From: Tannerellaceae bacterium
GTDB taxonomy: Bacteria > Bacteroidota > Bacteroidia > Bacteroidales > Tannerellaceae
Direction of reading: 5' to 3'
DNA length: 8,437 bases
NCBI GenBank assembly: GCA_020860805.1
Contig: JAJBTP010000095.1
Location: forward strand, 1 to 8,437
Shown here: positions 8,106-8,437 of the stretch, one piece after another
Numbering within the stretch: position 1 is the stretch's first letter
Layout of the letters: the number at the start of each line of letters is the position of its first letter
Position numbers and translations under genes: made by a program
Notes under the pieces: model-generated
Told to the model about the DNA's origin: nothing
Database searches by the model: none
Seen by the model: the letters and a program-made list of their open reading frames with translations, nothing else

Positions 8106-8113
8106 CAAATATA
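8106..8113 (-). promoter_or_regulatory. -7 element of the ppdK promoter
   Basis: TATATTTG on the minus strand is an exact TAnnTTTG match. Transcription should start near 8100, giving a leader of about 63 nt to ATG 8036. No good -33 TTTG is seen at the usual 19-21 nt upstream, so the promoter may be weak or helped by an activator. Confidence 0.5.
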
Positions 8114-8173
8114 TGCCTTTTAAGGAAAGTTAATATATGTGGTCTATAAGAATTTATTGTGTTTTACAACCTG

Positions 8174-8208
8174 TTTGTACAATTGTATTGAGCAAATATG
8201 TACATTTG
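8174..8208 (+). promoter_or_regulatory. Promoter of the rlmD-like gene
   Basis: TACATTTG (8201-8208) is an exact Bacteroidota -7 match. A TTTG at 8174-8177 could be the -33 element, but the 23-nt spacer is longer than the usual 19-21. The expected start of transcription near 8214 lies upstream of TTG 8237 and downstream of ATG 8198, which favours the TTG as start codon. Confidence 0.5.
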
Positions 8209-8236
8209 CGTGGCGAAATTTTTAAACACAAATACA

Positions 8237-8437
8237 TTGGCAAGGAAAAAGAAGCAGTTACCTTTGTGGGAAAAGGTGATGATTACAGACGTAGCCGCCG
8301 AAGGAAAGGCTATTGCAAAAGTAAATGATAAAGTAGTATTTGTTCCTTTCGTAGCCCCCGGAGACCTTGTAGATATTCAACTGACCCGTAAGAAGAATAG
8401 TTATGCAGAAGGAAAAGCTGTATTCTTTCATGAATAC
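8237..8437 (+). CDS. rlmD: 23S rRNA (uracil-5-)-methyltransferase, TRAM-domain N-terminus, partial
   Basis: Sixty-seven codons run from TTG 8237 to the window edge without a stop. The sequence starts ARKKKQLPLWEKVMITDVAA and continues with EGKAIAKVNDKVVFVPFVAPG and KKNSYAEGKAVFFHEY. This is the TRAM RNA-binding domain that opens RlmD/RumA-type SAM-dependent methyltransferases, which modify a uridine of 23S rRNA. The catalytic methyltransferase part lies outside the window, so a related TRAM enzyme cannot be excluded. Start choice: relatives begin with Met-Ala-Arg-Lys at this point, so TTG is taken as start. An in-frame ATG at 8198 would add 13 residues (MYICVAKFLNTNT) but is upstream of the predicted transcription start. 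The gene is divergent from ppdK across a 200-bp spacer. Confidence 0.75.
   Translation, partial: MARKKKQLPLWEKVMITDVAAEGKAIAKVNDKVVFVPFVAPGDLVDIQLTRKKNSYAEGKAVFFHEY

Noticed and set aside
8137..8328. A 63-codon plus-strand frame in the ppdK/rlmD spacer
   Set aside because: It starts before the predicted promoter and overlaps the TRAM coding sequence in a different frame; the basic C-terminus is a shadow of the Lys/Arg-rich rlmD start.
1..8437. tRNA, rRNA, CRISPR array, insertion sequence or phage genes
   Set aside because: No cloverleaf-like segment, spaced direct repeats, transposase or phage protein was recognised on either strand.

Overview
The window looks like a chromosomal piece from a Bacteroidales bacterium (Bacteroidota). 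Three things point there. The promoters match the Bacteroidota -33/-7 type (TAnnTTTG at -7). The TonB-dependent receptor has a carboxypeptidase-regulatory-like N-terminal extension. Finally, the receptor, lipoprotein and PepSY genes stand in the order of the Bacteroides thetaiotaomicron xenosiderophore locus xusABC. The genus cannot be fixed from sequence alone.

Layout. Every gene but the last lies on the minus strand. From right to left: (i) the first 67 codons of a plus-strand 23S rRNA uracil-5-methyltransferase (rlmD-like, TRAM domain) run off the right edge; (ii) a 200-bp divergent intergenic region carries a -7 element for each direction; (iii) ppdK, pyruvate phosphate dikinase, spans 5308..8036 and ends at a strong Rho-independent hairpin; (iv) a compact promoter/operator region follows, with two inverted repeats built on TAGGTA/TACCTA, one of them over the -33 element; (v) an iron-siderophore uptake operon is next: xusA-like TonB receptor, xusB-like DUF4374 surface lipoprotein, xusC-like PepSY inner-membrane protein, then a partial single-pass membrane protein running off the left edge. 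Gaps inside the operon are 10 to 28 bp.

How the operon should work (inference from the Bacteroides Xus system): the surface lipoprotein captures ferric siderophore and hands it to the TonB-dependent receptor, which imports it to the periplasm. The PepSY membrane protein, with conserved histidines by its membrane helices, probably helps release or reduce the iron. The fourth gene is unrecognised.

Two genes are broken as written. The receptor has a single in-frame TGA where a Trp codon (TGG) is expected, with the same frame open on both sides. ppdK has three separate one-base frame breaks, each in a homopolymer run (T7, C4 and C4 on the plus strand). Undoing all three restores a normal 909-residue enzyme with its catalytic His and Cys. 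The ppdK breaks look like base-calling errors. The receptor stop is a substitution and is the better candidate for a real mutation.

No RNA gene, insertion sequence, CRISPR array or phage feature was seen. The most interesting non-coding signal is the twin-palindrome operator in front of the uptake operon.
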